A DNA stretch of 21,790 bases from a virus. Under the pieces are notes generated by a model. That model was not told the DNA's origin and did no database searches. It saw only the letters and a program-made list of their open reading frames with translations. The position numbers and the translations under genes were made by a program. The stretch is from IMG/VR virus record IMGVR_UViG_3300032322_001855, positions 1 to 21,790 of that record. One strand, written 5' to 3'. Below are positions 7,007-14,633 of this stretch, in pieces. Positions within the stretch are counted from its first letter, which is position 1. Every line of letters starts with the position of its first letter.

Positions 7007-7918
7007 CTAAATAAGATACCGTATTATTACTATTCCAGAGCCACCAGCGCCACCGTTTCTATCATATGCTGCCGCACCGCCACCTCCGCCGCCTGTATTT
7101 GCCGTGCCATTACTAGCATTGGTTCCGCTATTGTGTGGACCAATTCCTCCTGCTCCTCCACCACCAGATCCTCCTGATCCACCTGGAGATCCATAGTAAA
7201 ATCCAGCGCCACCACCTCCAGCGTACATTTGAGATGACCCAGATATTGAATTTGATAATCCTACGCCACCGTTTCTATTCGAGATTGATGCTGCTGCTCC
7301 CGCACCGCCACCGCCGCCTCCTAAGTCATTTCCATTTGAACGGGCACCACTATTTCCCTGTCCAGATATACCTGCGCCTCCAGCCCCTCCGATCCAGTTA
7401 TCCGATCCTCCCCCTGAACCACCAGATGCTCCGTTTGAGGAATACCCGCCGCCCCCTCCACCTCCTGAGGCTGTTATAGATAATATAGATGAAGAGCTAC
7501 CATTTGCGGCAGTAGTACTAGGGCCACCGCCACCGCCTGGAATTCCTGCTCCGCCACCTCCTACGGTAACTGTATATGTACCAGAAGAAACATTTAATTT
7601 TGTTCCATTAAGATTAGTTAGTAAGCCTCCTGCGCCGCCGCCTCCTCCGTGATGGCTTCCACCGCCACCGCCGCCTGCAACTGTTAAATACTCAATTTCC
7701 CCAAGACCTAATACGATCATGCTCTGAGTAGATGTAAATGAATGAATTCTATATCCATTTAATTCGGTGACTGTTCCACCAGAAACAGTAAAAACTCCAG
7801 TCCATGTCCCAGCCGATTTGTATAAAAACTGTTCTCCCAAAGTCCATCTACCTGGGGCTGCGCTTACCGAAGGGACGGAGATCTGTTTACCAGATAATCC
7901 ACCATTACCTTTACGCAT
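7007..7918 (-). CDS. Glycine-rich tail adhesin (cassette member B')
   Basis: A 303-residue protein. The N-terminal 75 residues hold beta-type sequence (TVTELNGYRIHSFTSTQSM). From about residue 80 onward it consists of long Gly runs interrupted by short loops, with ends such as LTVAGGGGGGS, YTVTVGGGGAG and GGAGGSGIVIIRYLI. This matches the glycine-rich domain found in receptor-binding tail tips, where Gly-rich segments pack as polyglycine-II helices and loops between them contact the receptor (established for Salmonella phage S16 gp38; the relation here is by sequence character only). Its ATG overlaps the TAA of the upstream small protein by one base, and it ends just before the PYxSW gene. 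It probably determines host binding. Confidence 0.78.
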   Translation of the reverse strand: MRKGNGGLSGKQISVPSVSAAPGRWTLGEQFLYKSAGTWTGVFTVSGGTVTELNGYRIHSFTSTQSMIVLGLGEIEYLTVAGGGGGGSHHGGGGGAGGLLTNLNGTKLNVSSGTYTVTVGGGGAGIPGGGGGPSTTAANGSSSSILSITASGGGGGGGYSSNGASGGSGGGSDNWIGGAGGAGISGQGNSGARSNGNDLGGGGGGAGAAASISNRNGGVGLSNSISGSSQMYAGGGGAGFYYGSPGGSGGSGGGGAGGIGPHNSGTNASNGTANTGGGGGGAAAYDRNGGAGGSGIVIIRYLI

Positions 7919-8274
7919 TATGAAATAATCTCATAAGAGCAAACAGCATGTAGGGCCGATCCTGTTCCTGCTGTAAGTCTTAGAGAATCCCCCTCTTCAA
8001 GATAGATAGAAGTTTGTTTGTCTATAGAAATAAATGATGCAGCAGAAGGAACAGAGATAACGTGTGCAACTTTATATTCGACGCTTGATCTAAATACGCT
8101 AACAGTAATTGTTGCTGCTGATCCAGAAATATTGGAAATTGTCAAAGAGTTAATCTTTACAATAGTGTTACTTGCAGCAGAGTTTACAACAATGTCTGCA
8201 GCAGAAGTTCCAACTGCTTGTACCGCAGTTTTTCCTAAAATTGATGTTACGTTTACTATATTTGGATTTGCCAT
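7918..8274 (-). CDS. Small beta-rich tail-associated protein (cassette member A')
   Basis: A 118-residue protein rich in Ser, Thr, Ala, Val and Ile with the alternating pattern of a beta sandwich. It contains VKINSLTISNISGSAATITVS and ends ...TAGTGSALHAVCSYEIIS. The 102-residue product of 9980-10288 has the equivalent SIVVSNTTSSAATVTLS and GAGTGSALTIHITGVEIT, so they are paralogs. Such small proteins are common beside fibre genes in marine and freshwater phages and are not functionally assigned. The ribosome site AGAGG is six bases from ATG, and a TATAAT lies 15 bases upstream just after the previous stop codon. Confidence 0.72.
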   Translation of the reverse strand: MANPNIVNVTSILGKTAVQAVGTSAADIVVNSAASNTIVKINSLTISNISGSAATITVSVFRSSVEYKVAHVISVPSAASFISIDKQTSIYLEEGDSLRLTAGTGSALHAVCSYEIIS

Positions 8275-8295
8275 AATAACCTCTTGTCTATTATA

Positions 8296-8634
8296 CTACC
8301 CACCGAAAACAATTGCCATAGCAATTGCCTTTCCAGTAGAAGTCTTTGTATTTATTTGAGTTTGAATTGCACTAGTTACCCCGTCTAAATAACCTAATTC
8401 TGTTGAAGAAACATTTCCTATAGACGTCGTAGATGGAAGAACGACGGTTCCTGTAAATGTTGGCGATGATAGTGGAGCCCTTGTAGCAATAGAATTGGTC
8501 ACAGTAGTAGCAAAATTAGCATCATCACCTAGTGCCGCTGCTAATTCATCTAATGTATCAAGTGCGGAGGGGGCACCACTTAAAATTATAGATCCCGCCC
8601 CTAATAAATCAGCAATATCTCTTGATCTTGACAT
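8296..8634 (-). CDS. Short tail fibre protein with KAIAMAIVFGG C-terminus
   Basis: A 112-residue protein: MSRSRDIADLLGAGSI at the N-terminus, then LDTLDELAAALGDDANFATTV, SPTFTGTVVLP, LGYLDGVTSAIQTQI, and the C-terminus GKAIAMAIVFGG, which recurs at the ends of many environmental phage fibre proteins. The SPTFTG-YLDGVTSAIQTQ part is also present inside the 788-residue fibre (10288-12654), and the DNA of the two copies is still alignable, pointing to module shuffling. It could be a short separate fibre or an adaptor. No clear ribosome site is present: the nearest purine run, GGGGG, is 14 bases from the ATG. It sits between the two glycine-rich cassettes. Confidence 0.75.
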   Translation of the reverse strand: MSRSRDIADLLGAGSIILSGAPSALDTLDELAAALGDDANFATTVTNSIATRAPLSSPTFTGTVVLPSTTSIGNVSSTELGYLDGVTSAIQTQINTKTSTGKAIAMAIVFGG

Positions 8635-8682
8635 ATACTATACATACCCCCGTTTAATATAATTTTGAATTTACCTATATTA

Positions 8683-9036
8683 TTATATTTGTTCTAATTC
8701 TTCTAATTGTTCAGCATTTGAAACTAATTCTATCCATGATATAGAATTTTCATCCCATACATAAACTTTTTCATCTTGTGGATAAGTTACTGGTGCTTGC
8801 CATGTAAAATCATTTTCATTCCATGTCCATGATTGATAAGGTTTTGGAATTCTAAATTTTCCATTTATGTAATCTCCACCTATATATGCTGGACCATTTT
8901 CTTCTGTTACATAAATAATATCATTGGCTTCTGGAATAAGCATTTTTAATGGAACTACTGCATCATCATTATCTGCCACTATTATGTTTTCTACTAAATT
9001 TTCATTATTAATTACTGCATAAATATAATCTGTCAT
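8683..9036 (-). CDS. Small tail-associated protein with PYxSW motif (cassette member C)
   Basis: A 117-residue protein starting at the ATG that overlaps the stop of the glycine-rich gene (ATGA), with AAGGTGGAG just upstream. A GTG nine bases earlier is possible but would sit within that ribosome site. It contains NIIVADNDDAVVPL, FRIPKPYQSWTWNENDFTW, QAPVTYP and a final WDENSISWIEL segment. The order (short beta start, IxADN/IDNN, PYxSW, W-x-aP, W-E) matches the product of 6630-6998, and it has the same place after a glycine-rich adhesin. The glutamate-rich end (AEQLEELEQI) is different. Function unknown; association with the adhesin is inferred from the repeated gene order. Confidence 0.72.
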   Translation of the reverse strand: MTDYIYAVINNENLVENIIVADNDDAVVPLKMLIPEANDIIYVTEENGPAYIGGDYINGKFRIPKPYQSWTWNENDFTWQAPVTYPQDEKVYVWDENSISWIELVSNAEQLEELEQI

Positions 9037-9980
9037 AGACTCCACCTTAATACAAAAACTCTTCCTGCTCCACCTGAAGTTCCTGATCCAGCAACTCCAC
9101 CTCCGCCGCCTCCACCGGAGCCGCCTTCATAAATGTTAAGTCCTTGAGAATATCCTCCTCCACCGCCGCCTGCATAAATTCCTCCTGCACCACCTGGGCT
9201 ACCAACGGGATTTCCCATCGATCCGCCGCCTCCACCGGAGCCTGGGGTAACAAATGAGGATACACTTACTCCGCTACTTGTCCCTGCATTAGAAATAGTC
9301 TGACCATTTGATGCTCCAGGGTTTCCATTACCAAATCCTCCTCCAGATCCACCGTTAGGAATTCCTCCTCCAGCAGCAGTAAATGATCCAAACGAGGTGG
9401 TTCCACCGCCTCCGTTTAATGAGCCTCCTGCTCCTAATGTTACGCTAATTCCTACTCCTGAAGTAACTGATAAAGTTCTTATTGTTGCAAAGCCTGACCC
9501 GCCTCCCGAACCACCGTTTCCTCCAGTATTTTGTCCTCCCGAAGCAGTACCTCCTTGACCTCCTCCAGCGCCACCACCTATTAAGCATACTTTAGCCATT
9601 CCTGTAACACTTGGGGTATATGTACCACTTGAAGTTATAGTATCAAGAGTCCCCGAAGTGCCAGATGAAAGGGCTACTCCAGATCTTTGAATTCCAATTT
9701 GTATATTGCTTCCAGTACTTACCCAATATACTATTCTAGTACATGTGGATGATACTAAAACAGATATACTTCCAGAGGAGGTTGTGCCTGAGACTATTAA
9801 TGAATTACTAGAATTTAAAAAATCTACTACTGCCGTAGTAGAAGAAGCACAAGTGATAGTATAGACTCCTGCCTCTAGGTTGGTAGCAACTGTATAAGAT
9901 GTATTAGCGTCAACTGCAGTAACAAAACTGGTTGTTGCAGTTGACCCAGAGGATGGGGCTGGAATTTGACTAACACCCAT
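9033..9980 (-). CDS. Glycine-rich tail adhesin (cassette member B)
   Basis: A 315-residue protein. The first about 120 residues are Ser/Thr-rich and beta-like (TSYTVATNLEAGVYTITC, IVYWVSTGSNIQIGIQRSG). Residues about 120-315 form a glycine-rich domain that begins SGTYTPSVTGMAKVCLIGGG, carries many GGGGG runs, and ends GGAGRVFVLRWSL. The beginning and end of the Gly-rich domain resemble those of 7007-7918 (IxxAGGGG / GGSGIVIIRY), so the two genes encode related adhesins with different N-terminal parts. One-base TAATG overlap with the upstream small protein and ATGA overlap with the downstream PYxSW protein link the three genes. It is likely a receptor-binding component; direct evidence is lacking. 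Confidence 0.78.
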   Translation of the reverse strand: MGVSQIPAPSSGSTATTSFVTAVDANTSYTVATNLEAGVYTITCASSTTAVVDFLNSSNSLIVSGTTSSGSISVLVSSTCTRIVYWVSTGSNIQIGIQRSGVALSSGTSGTLDTITSSGTYTPSVTGMAKVCLIGGGAGGGQGGTASGGQNTGGNGGSGGGSGFATIRTLSVTSGVGISVTLGAGGSLNGGGGTTSFGSFTAAGGGIPNGGSGGGFGNGNPGASNGQTISNAGTSSGVSVSSFVTPGSGGGGGSMGNPVGSPGGAGGIYAGGGGGGYSQGLNIYEGGSGGGGGGGVAGSGTSGGAGRVFVLRWSL

Positions 9981-10288
9981 TATGTAATCTCCACTCCAGT
10001 TATATGTATTGTCAAAGCAGATCCTGTTCCCGCTCCACCTTTAATCGTCTGGGCAGCAGTTAAAGCCTGTTTTAAATCAATAACTGATGATGAATTTGCA
10101 GGAATAGAAACACCTGAAAGAATGGCTACATCGTTTAAGGAAAGGGTAACTGTTGCGGCACTACTTGTAGTATTTGACACTACGATACTTGTTACTACAG
10201 TAGTTGTTGCGGAAGGAACTGTATATAAAGTAGTTGAGGTAGTAGTTGTTAGAGTAGTTCTAGCAAGTGGCTTTATAACATTTGGCAT
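9980..10288 (-). CDS. Small beta-rich tail-associated protein (cassette member A)
   Basis: A 102-residue protein, MPNVIKPLARTTLTTTTSTT followed by LYTVPSATTTVVTSIVVSN, an AATVTLS strand, VSIPANSSSVIDLKQALTAA, and GTGSALTIHITGVEIT. This type of single-domain beta protein is frequent among phage fibre genes and has the look of a decoration or base-of-fibre domain, without a proven role. It is paralogous to 7918-8274. It is coupled by TAATG overlaps both to the long fibre upstream and to the glycine-rich adhesin downstream. Confidence 0.72.
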   Translation of the reverse strand: MPNVIKPLARTTLTTTTSTTLYTVPSATTTVVTSIVVSNTTSSAATVTLSLNDVAILSGVSIPANSSSVIDLKQALTAAQTIKGGAGTGSALTIHITGVEIT

Positions 10289-12654
10289 TACATGGCTCCC
10301 GCAATAATTAGTAATTCTTCATTATCTATTGTACCAGAAATAAAGGCTGTAGTAGCAATTTGAGTAGTATTTGTTCCAACACTTGCTGTAGGAGCAGCGG
10401 GAACTCCAGTAAATGTTGGAGAGGATATATTTGCTTTTAATGCAAGTGAGGTGTCTATTTGAGAACTTGAGTATGTGTTTGCTACATTAAGTACATTGAG
10501 TGCCACTATTTCAACAACATCGTTAGTTGTAGCGGCTGTTGATAAAACAACGGTTAAACCATCTGTAGCAGTATAATCAGTTCCTCTTAGAAGAAGAACT
10601 CCATTTAGATATACTTGCTCTCTACCTGGAGTATATTCTAAAAGAACTCCCGCGCTAGATATTCCAGAAAATGAAGATTGAGAGCCAGTCAAAACTCTTG
10701 TCCATCTAACGTAATGATGTGGATCTAATCCTGTTACATCAACGTCTGATTCTACCCAAATATCCCCCACCGCTGGAGATGATGGCGCTGTTGCAGAATA
10801 TTTTAATGAATTAATTGCAGACCATGAAGGGTTAGTTCCATCTGTTGTTAAATATTTACCAGAATGGCTTGTTTGTGAAGGAACTCCTACCAGTCCAACC
10901 ACCGTTGCCGAAGTAAGAGTAACAGTTCCAGTAAATGTTGGTGAGGCTAATGGAGCATATGTAGTAGAGGCTACTGAAGAGTCTAATTTTCCATTTACTT
11001 GTGTTTGTAAAGTTGATAAATCAGTAGTAGACGCTTTTCCATTTAACTGTGTTTGAATTGCAGAAGTAACGCCATCTAGATAACTAATTTCTATATTAGA
11101 AACATCACCGATTGATGTTGAAACTGGAAGAACTACTGTTCCAGTAAATGTTGGGGAATTTAACCTTGCTATAGCAGAATCTATGAATGTTGCTGATATA
11201 GTATTAGCGTTCCATGTTCCAGAAGTAACTGTTCCAACAGAAGTTATAGAAGAACTTCCTGTAAATGTAGAAAGAGCAGTATTTTCTACATTAGATAGAC
11301 CAAGTACTGATTTTGCTGCGGCAATATTTGCTGAAGCAATTATGCTTCTTCCATATTCAGTTAATGTAGCGGTTGAAAAAACATTCTGCGCGTTTCCATT
11401 AAAATAAAGTATTGTATTTGCAGTATTAGTTAATCCAGATATAGATAGTAGGTTTGGATCACTTATACTAAAGTTTAATTTTCTACTAATATTATTAAAG
11501 TCTACCGATACACCAGATTCAGTATTGTTAGAAACCATGTTTCCAACAGTATCTTCAACTTGAGCCGTTTGGAATGGAATTGTACCCCAGGATAAAGTGT
11601 CACCATTTGTTGTGAGAAATTTATTCTCTTGGTATTGCTGATTTGGAATTACTTCATTAATAATTGATTTATTCTGCCATAAACCTAAAGTAGAGTTATA
11701 TACTATTGTGTGTCCAGTTAATGGACTTGTAATAGAAATATTATGAATATCTTCTAAATGTCCAGCGCTTGATGGTTTTACAAACAAGACGCCTTCAGTT
11801 TGATGCCTTTTTATAATAATTGCTACTATTATTTCATGTTGGGGTTTTACTTTAGTAAGTTTCCCTGCAACAGTAGGGTGAACATACAGAATGTCTCCCG
11901 CTGCCCAATCTTCATCACCTACGCTAATAGCGGTAGATGCAGTACCCCTTGTATCTAGTCCAGTAATATATCCAAAATTTTGTACAAATCCATTAACTCC
12001 GTTGTTAATATTTTCTGCAACAAGTCCCATGAATCGGACTTCTCTAACGCTACCATCTGCAACATATGGAGAAACATCTATTCTTCCACTAGGCTCTATT
12101 CCTGAAGAATAGACCGCAACACCCTTATTTAGTGTAGACCCAGTAGAGTTTCTTACTCTATATATTTGATCTTCTCCGATTGAAATATCTTTAGTTGATG
12201 ATATTCCTAAGGAAACTGTTCCTTCGGCAGAGTTCCATCTTAACCGCCCAAGTGCGGAAGAAATAGTGTCTGATGTATCAAAATCGATAGCGGTAATATC
12301 GAATGACTGATCTGCATCTCTAGATACAATAGTTGAAGCAGTATTTAATGGAGTTGCATTAGTAGTAAAATTTATAGTGTCAGTAGAAGAGTCACCAGTT
12401 ACCACCATCCCGTTTGAAGCGGTAATATTTAAAGTATCTGAGGAAGAGTCTGCAACTGGATCTGTTCCAGATGGAACATCTATAGTTGTAAATGAATTTC
12501 CTGACCCGCCTGAAGAAAAAGCAACCCATGCAGATCCATCATAATACTTAAAACTATTACTTACAGTATTGTAATAAATTTCACCAGCAGTACCAGTTGC
12601 AGGGTCTGCTGCTAAATTTACAATTCTTTGAGTAGATAATAGTCTTTTAGCCAT
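10288..12654 (-). CDS. Long tail fibre protein
   Basis: A 788-residue fibre, the largest in the window. The N-terminus has TAGEIYYNTVSNSFKYYDGSAW, a strand seen at the start of many phage fibres. Residues about 150-300 hold a module with YRVRNSTGSTLNKGVAVY and DWAAGDILYVHPTVAGKLT. Later come repeated rod modules: LNSPTFTGTVVLP, YLDGVTSAIQTQLNGKAS, LASPTFTGTVTL, and a final SPTFTGVPAAPTASVG-TNTTQIATTAFI. A YLNGVLLLRGTDYT segment (about 690-710) is also typical of fibres. It would form a trimeric rod. The ATG lacks a near ribosome site, but TATAAT lies six bases upstream, so a leaderless transcript is proposed. It follows a hairpin at 12677-12705 and runs directly into cassette A-B-C. Confidence 0.85.
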   Translation of the reverse strand: MAKRLLSTQRIVNLAADPATGTAGEIYYNTVSNSFKYYDGSAWVAFSSGGSGNSFTTIDVPSGTDPVADSSSDTLNITASNGMVVTGDSSTDTINFTTNATPLNTASTIVSRDADQSFDITAIDFDTSDTISSALGRLRWNSAEGTVSLGISSTKDISIGEDQIYRVRNSTGSTLNKGVAVYSSGIEPSGRIDVSPYVADGSVREVRFMGLVAENINNGVNGFVQNFGYITGLDTRGTASTAISVGDEDWAAGDILYVHPTVAGKLTKVKPQHEIIVAIIIKRHQTEGVLFVKPSSAGHLEDIHNISITSPLTGHTIVYNSTLGLWQNKSIINEVIPNQQYQENKFLTTNGDTLSWGTIPFQTAQVEDTVGNMVSNNTESGVSVDFNNISRKLNFSISDPNLLSISGLTNTANTILYFNGNAQNVFSTATLTEYGRSIIASANIAAAKSVLGLSNVENTALSTFTGSSSITSVGTVTSGTWNANTISATFIDSAIARLNSPTFTGTVVLPVSTSIGDVSNIEISYLDGVTSAIQTQLNGKASTTDLSTLQTQVNGKLDSSVASTTYAPLASPTFTGTVTLTSATVVGLVGVPSQTSHSGKYLTTDGTNPSWSAINSLKYSATAPSSPAVGDIWVESDVDVTGLDPHHYVRWTRVLTGSQSSFSGISSAGVLLEYTPGREQVYLNGVLLLRGTDYTATDGLTVVLSTAATTNDVVEIVALNVLNVANTYSSSQIDTSLALKANISSPTFTGVPAAPTASVGTNTTQIATTAFISGTIDNEELLIIAGAM

Positions 12655-12660
12655 AGTTAT

Positions 12661-12666
12661 ATTATA
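12661..12666 (-). promoter_or_regulatory. Putative -10 box (TATAAT) giving a leaderless transcript of the long fibre gene
   Basis: AAGGTATAAT reads toward the ATG at 12654 with six bases between the hexamer and the ATG. It immediately follows a strong hairpin, so a new transcript could begin where the previous one ends. The AGG within it is 12 or more bases from the ATG, too far for a usual ribosome site. No -35 box was recognised. Confidence 0.45.
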
Positions 12667-12676
12667 CCTTTATACT

Positions 12677-12705
12677 GGTGGGGAGGTAAAAAATACCTCC
12701 CCACC
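12677..12705 (-). terminator. Strong intergenic hairpin between two fibre genes (terminator-like)
   Basis: A perfect 12-base-pair stem (GGTGGGGAGGTA at 12677-12688 with its complement at 12694-12705) encloses a five-base loop that reads TTTTT in the minus-strand transcript. It lies just after the stop of the 12716-13768 gene. There is no U-run after the stem, so it may be a weak terminator, an RNA end-stabiliser or a processing site. Confidence 0.6.
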
Positions 12706-12715
12706 GAATATAAAA

Positions 12716-13768
12716 TTAGCCTACTGTTACTACCTTGTAGTTAGTAGTACCTGATGGTGCGGATGCAAATCTGATTGTTACTACGGAAGTTGATGTTCTT
12801 TCAATATCTACTTCTACTGTATCGTATGGTGATGCAGCATCGTATACTTGAACTTGAACTTCTCTTGTTCCCAGGCTATGCGTAATTGCAAACGCTGTAG
12901 TAGCGCTATCTCCAGCAATGTTACCAACATGCTTTCTTGCTACTGAATGATAATTAGTTCCATCATTTGTTATTGTCCACAGGTCTGATGTTTCATTCCA
13001 TAGAATACTAACATTTGCTGATGTTCCTCTCTCTATCTCAAGTCCTGCGTCTAGTGAAGGAGATCCAGTTACATTCTTGTTAAGAAGAACAATATTGTCT
13101 TCTACTGAAAGAGTGGCGGTATTAAGAGTAGTTGTTGTACCCTCTACAGTAAGATCTCCAGTAACAATAAGATTATTGTTTACTGTTGTATTTCCACTAT
13201 TTGCACCAATTGATACAGTTGTTGCGGCTCCACCAACATTCAATGTTGTAGCATTAGCATTAAACAATGAAGCAGTTGTGGCAGTTGTTGTAACGTCACC
13301 ACCATTAACTGCAGCATCACCAGAAAGAGTTAATCCTACGAAGGATACTGAATCTGATGTTCCTACTGCCTGACCAATTGCAACGGTTGGGCTTGATCCT
13401 TCTGCTGGTGTATGTGTTACTGTAACACCAGTACCAGCGGTAATATCATTAACAAAGTTACCTGTGGTATCAGTACCTAATGCAACAGAGTTTCCAGCAA
13501 TTGTGGTGCTAATGGTAATTGTTCCATTAGAAACGTTTGCTGTACCAGTTACGTCACCTTCTAATGTAACGGTAGATGCAGCATTTGCTCCAATTGCTAA
13601 TGGTTGCCATGCAGTACCATCATAAATTTTTAATTTGTTGTTTGTTGAATCAAAGTAGACCCGACCCTTTACGCCAGAAGGCTCAGAGGCCGCTGGCAAA
13701 TTTTGAATTACGGCATTCTGTAATTCATTAGTGCCGAGGTCTAAACTAACTAAAAATCTTTTAGCCAT
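12716..13768 (-). CDS. Tail fibre protein
   Basis: A 350-residue fibre protein. It begins MAKRFLVSLDLGTNELQNAV and then GVKGRVYFDSTNNKLKIYDGTAW, the same kind of N-terminal strand as the long fibre. The middle consists of short beta repeats (VTLEGDVTGTANVSNGTITI; LTLSGDAAVNGGDVTTT; LIVTGDLTVEGTTTTLNTAT), a pattern common in T4-like cyanophage fibres. The C-terminal domain has ITHSLGTREVQVQVYD and RFASAPSGTTNYKVVTVG, a fibre-tip domain also widespread in aquatic phages. The ribosome site GAGGTG lies nine bases from ATG. It is preceded by the 135-residue protein with a 15-base gap and followed by a strong hairpin. Confidence 0.82.
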   Translation of the reverse strand: MAKRFLVSLDLGTNELQNAVIQNLPAASEPSGVKGRVYFDSTNNKLKIYDGTAWQPLAIGANAASTVTLEGDVTGTANVSNGTITISTTIAGNSVALGTDTTGNFVNDITAGTGVTVTHTPAEGSSPTVAIGQAVGTSDSVSFVGLTLSGDAAVNGGDVTTTATTASLFNANATTLNVGGAATTVSIGANSGNTTVNNNLIVTGDLTVEGTTTTLNTATLSVEDNIVLLNKNVTGSPSLDAGLEIERGTSANVSILWNETSDLWTITNDGTNYHSVARKHVGNIAGDSATTAFAITHSLGTREVQVQVYDAASPYDTVEVDIERTSTSVVTIRFASAPSGTTNYKVVTVG

Positions 13769-13783
13769 TTTTTATTTCACCTC

Positions 13784-14191
13784 TCATGATAAATATGCCT
13801 TTCCAGCGAAAGGGGATGCAAATGTAGCGATAATGGTATTTACATTTGCATATCTGTAATTTCCAATTACTATCGTACCCGCAGAGTCAACTACTTCAAT
13901 GCTTGGATAATATTCCAAATTATGGTTTATTGTCCAAGTGCTGGAAGCGACTCCTTGTGTATGTACATACGTTCCACCAAGATTAACTGGTTCCCCCCAG
14001 GCTCCACCTGTCTTTGGGCCGTACATTTTATTTGTTGAAGTATCTATGTAAAAATCACCATTTTCACCTAAAGAAGATGATGGCGAACCTACACCATTTA
14101 ATACTCCATTTCCTCTGGCACCTTGAATTCCTACTGAATTTATTTCTACAATGTTTTCTATTCTTTCGACTGATATATTATTATGTGTCAT
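13784..14191 (-). CDS. Tail fibre-associated protein with collagen-like start
   Basis: A 135-residue protein. Residues 20-40 (VGIQGARGNGVLNGVG) resemble a short, imperfect Gly-x-y segment. They are followed by GENGDFYIDTSTNKMYGPK and the C-terminal domain TWTINHNLEYYPSIEVVD...ASPFAGKAYLS, which is a common C-terminal fibre domain ('INHNLG-yPsv-VvDsaG...FsGkAyL'). It overlaps the upstream gene by four bases (ATGA). It is probably a small fibre or an adaptor at the tail tip. Confidence 0.75.
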   Translation of the reverse strand: MTHNNISVERIENIVEINSVGIQGARGNGVLNGVGSPSSSLGENGDFYIDTSTNKMYGPKTGGAWGEPVNLGGTYVHTQGVASSTWTINHNLEYYPSIEVVDSAGTIVIGNYRYANVNTIIATFASPFAGKAYLS

Positions 14192-14529
14192 CGTATAACC
14201 GCCGAAGAAGTAGAAATATATCCTTTTAGTATTGTTGTTTGAGTTCCATTGGAAGATCTAATTTGTAACTGATATGCGGCGCTTGGCAGAGTAAATTTTC
14301 TAGTTTGAGATGGATTAAATTGTATATCCAAAACACCTGTAGATGGAGTTATCGTTATTCCAGATTGTTCATTTATTGAAGCGCATAAAATTTTTCCAGA
14401 TGGCTCGTTTCTAATATCCATCCTTGCAGAATAGCCGCTCAAATTTATAGGAGTTCCATTTGAATTTTTGTATATAACTCTAATTGCAAATGTGTCACCT
14501 TGAACTACTTTAAAATTTACTTCTTCCAT
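14188..14529 (-). CDS. Small tail protein, LtfC/BppU-like beta sandwich
   Basis: A 113-residue protein with the order FKVVQGDTFAIRVIYKNSNG, TPINLSGYSARMDIRNEPSG, SGITITPSTGVLDIQFNPSQTRKF and AAYQLQIRSSNGTQTTILKGYIST. This pattern ('qGDtf...y-dsnG-pvdLtGy-armqiR...itit-stG-i-i-ls...l-ag-Y-ydl-i...g-v..l-G-i-v') is that of a small beta-sandwich domain found in mycobacteriophage minor tail proteins and BppU-type baseplate proteins. I assign the fold by pattern only. As the first gene of the tail-fibre transcript it may be the attachment point for the fibres. An extended -10 promoter lies upstream at 14556-14564. Confidence 0.7.
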   Translation of the reverse strand: MEEVNFKVVQGDTFAIRVIYKNSNGTPINLSGYSARMDIRNEPSGKILCASINEQSGITITPSTGVLDIQFNPSQTRKFTLPSAAYQLQIRSSNGTQTTILKGYISTSSAVIR

Positions 14530-14555
14530 ATAAAAATAGACACCTCTTAGTTAAA

Positions 14556-14564
14556 ATTATAACA
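14556..14564 (-). promoter_or_regulatory. Extended -10 promoter (TGTTATAAT) for the tail-fibre operon
   Basis: TGTTATAAT reads leftward between the hairpin at 14582-14615 and the first tail gene at 14529. TG plus one base plus a perfect TATAAT is an extended -10 element. It would give a leader of about 20 bases containing AGAGGTG. Its place directly after a terminator supports a real promoter. Confidence 0.6.
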
Positions 14565-14581
14565 TCTATTAAGACTAATAC

Positions 14582-14615
14582 AGAAAGCCCACCGTGGCGG
14601 AACGGTGGGCCTTCT
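14582..14615 (-). terminator. Terminator hairpin after the lysis cassette
   Basis: A 14-base-pair stem (14582-14595 with 14602-14615; one G-U pair in the minus-strand RNA) has a six-base loop and a very GC-rich core, GCCCACCGT. It lies about 20 bases downstream of the endolysin stop. The tract after the stem is only moderately T-rich (GTATTAG). It separates the lysis genes from the tail promoter at 14556-14564. Confidence 0.75.
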
Positions 14616-14633
14616 GCGTGGGTGGCGGGGTAA

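Noticed and set aside
7030-7479. Open frames on either strand within the glycine-rich adhesin gene (7007-7918)
   Set aside because: They arise from the biased GGN codons. The Gly-rich frame ends in a typical GSGIVIIRY C-terminus and is coupled to its neighbours.
13800-14191. Collagen-like fibre as an oxygenase substrate
   Set aside because: The Gly-x-y run is only a few triplets long and contains no proline in the y position, so it is a poor case for prolyl hydroxylation compared with the Phe/Pro tract.
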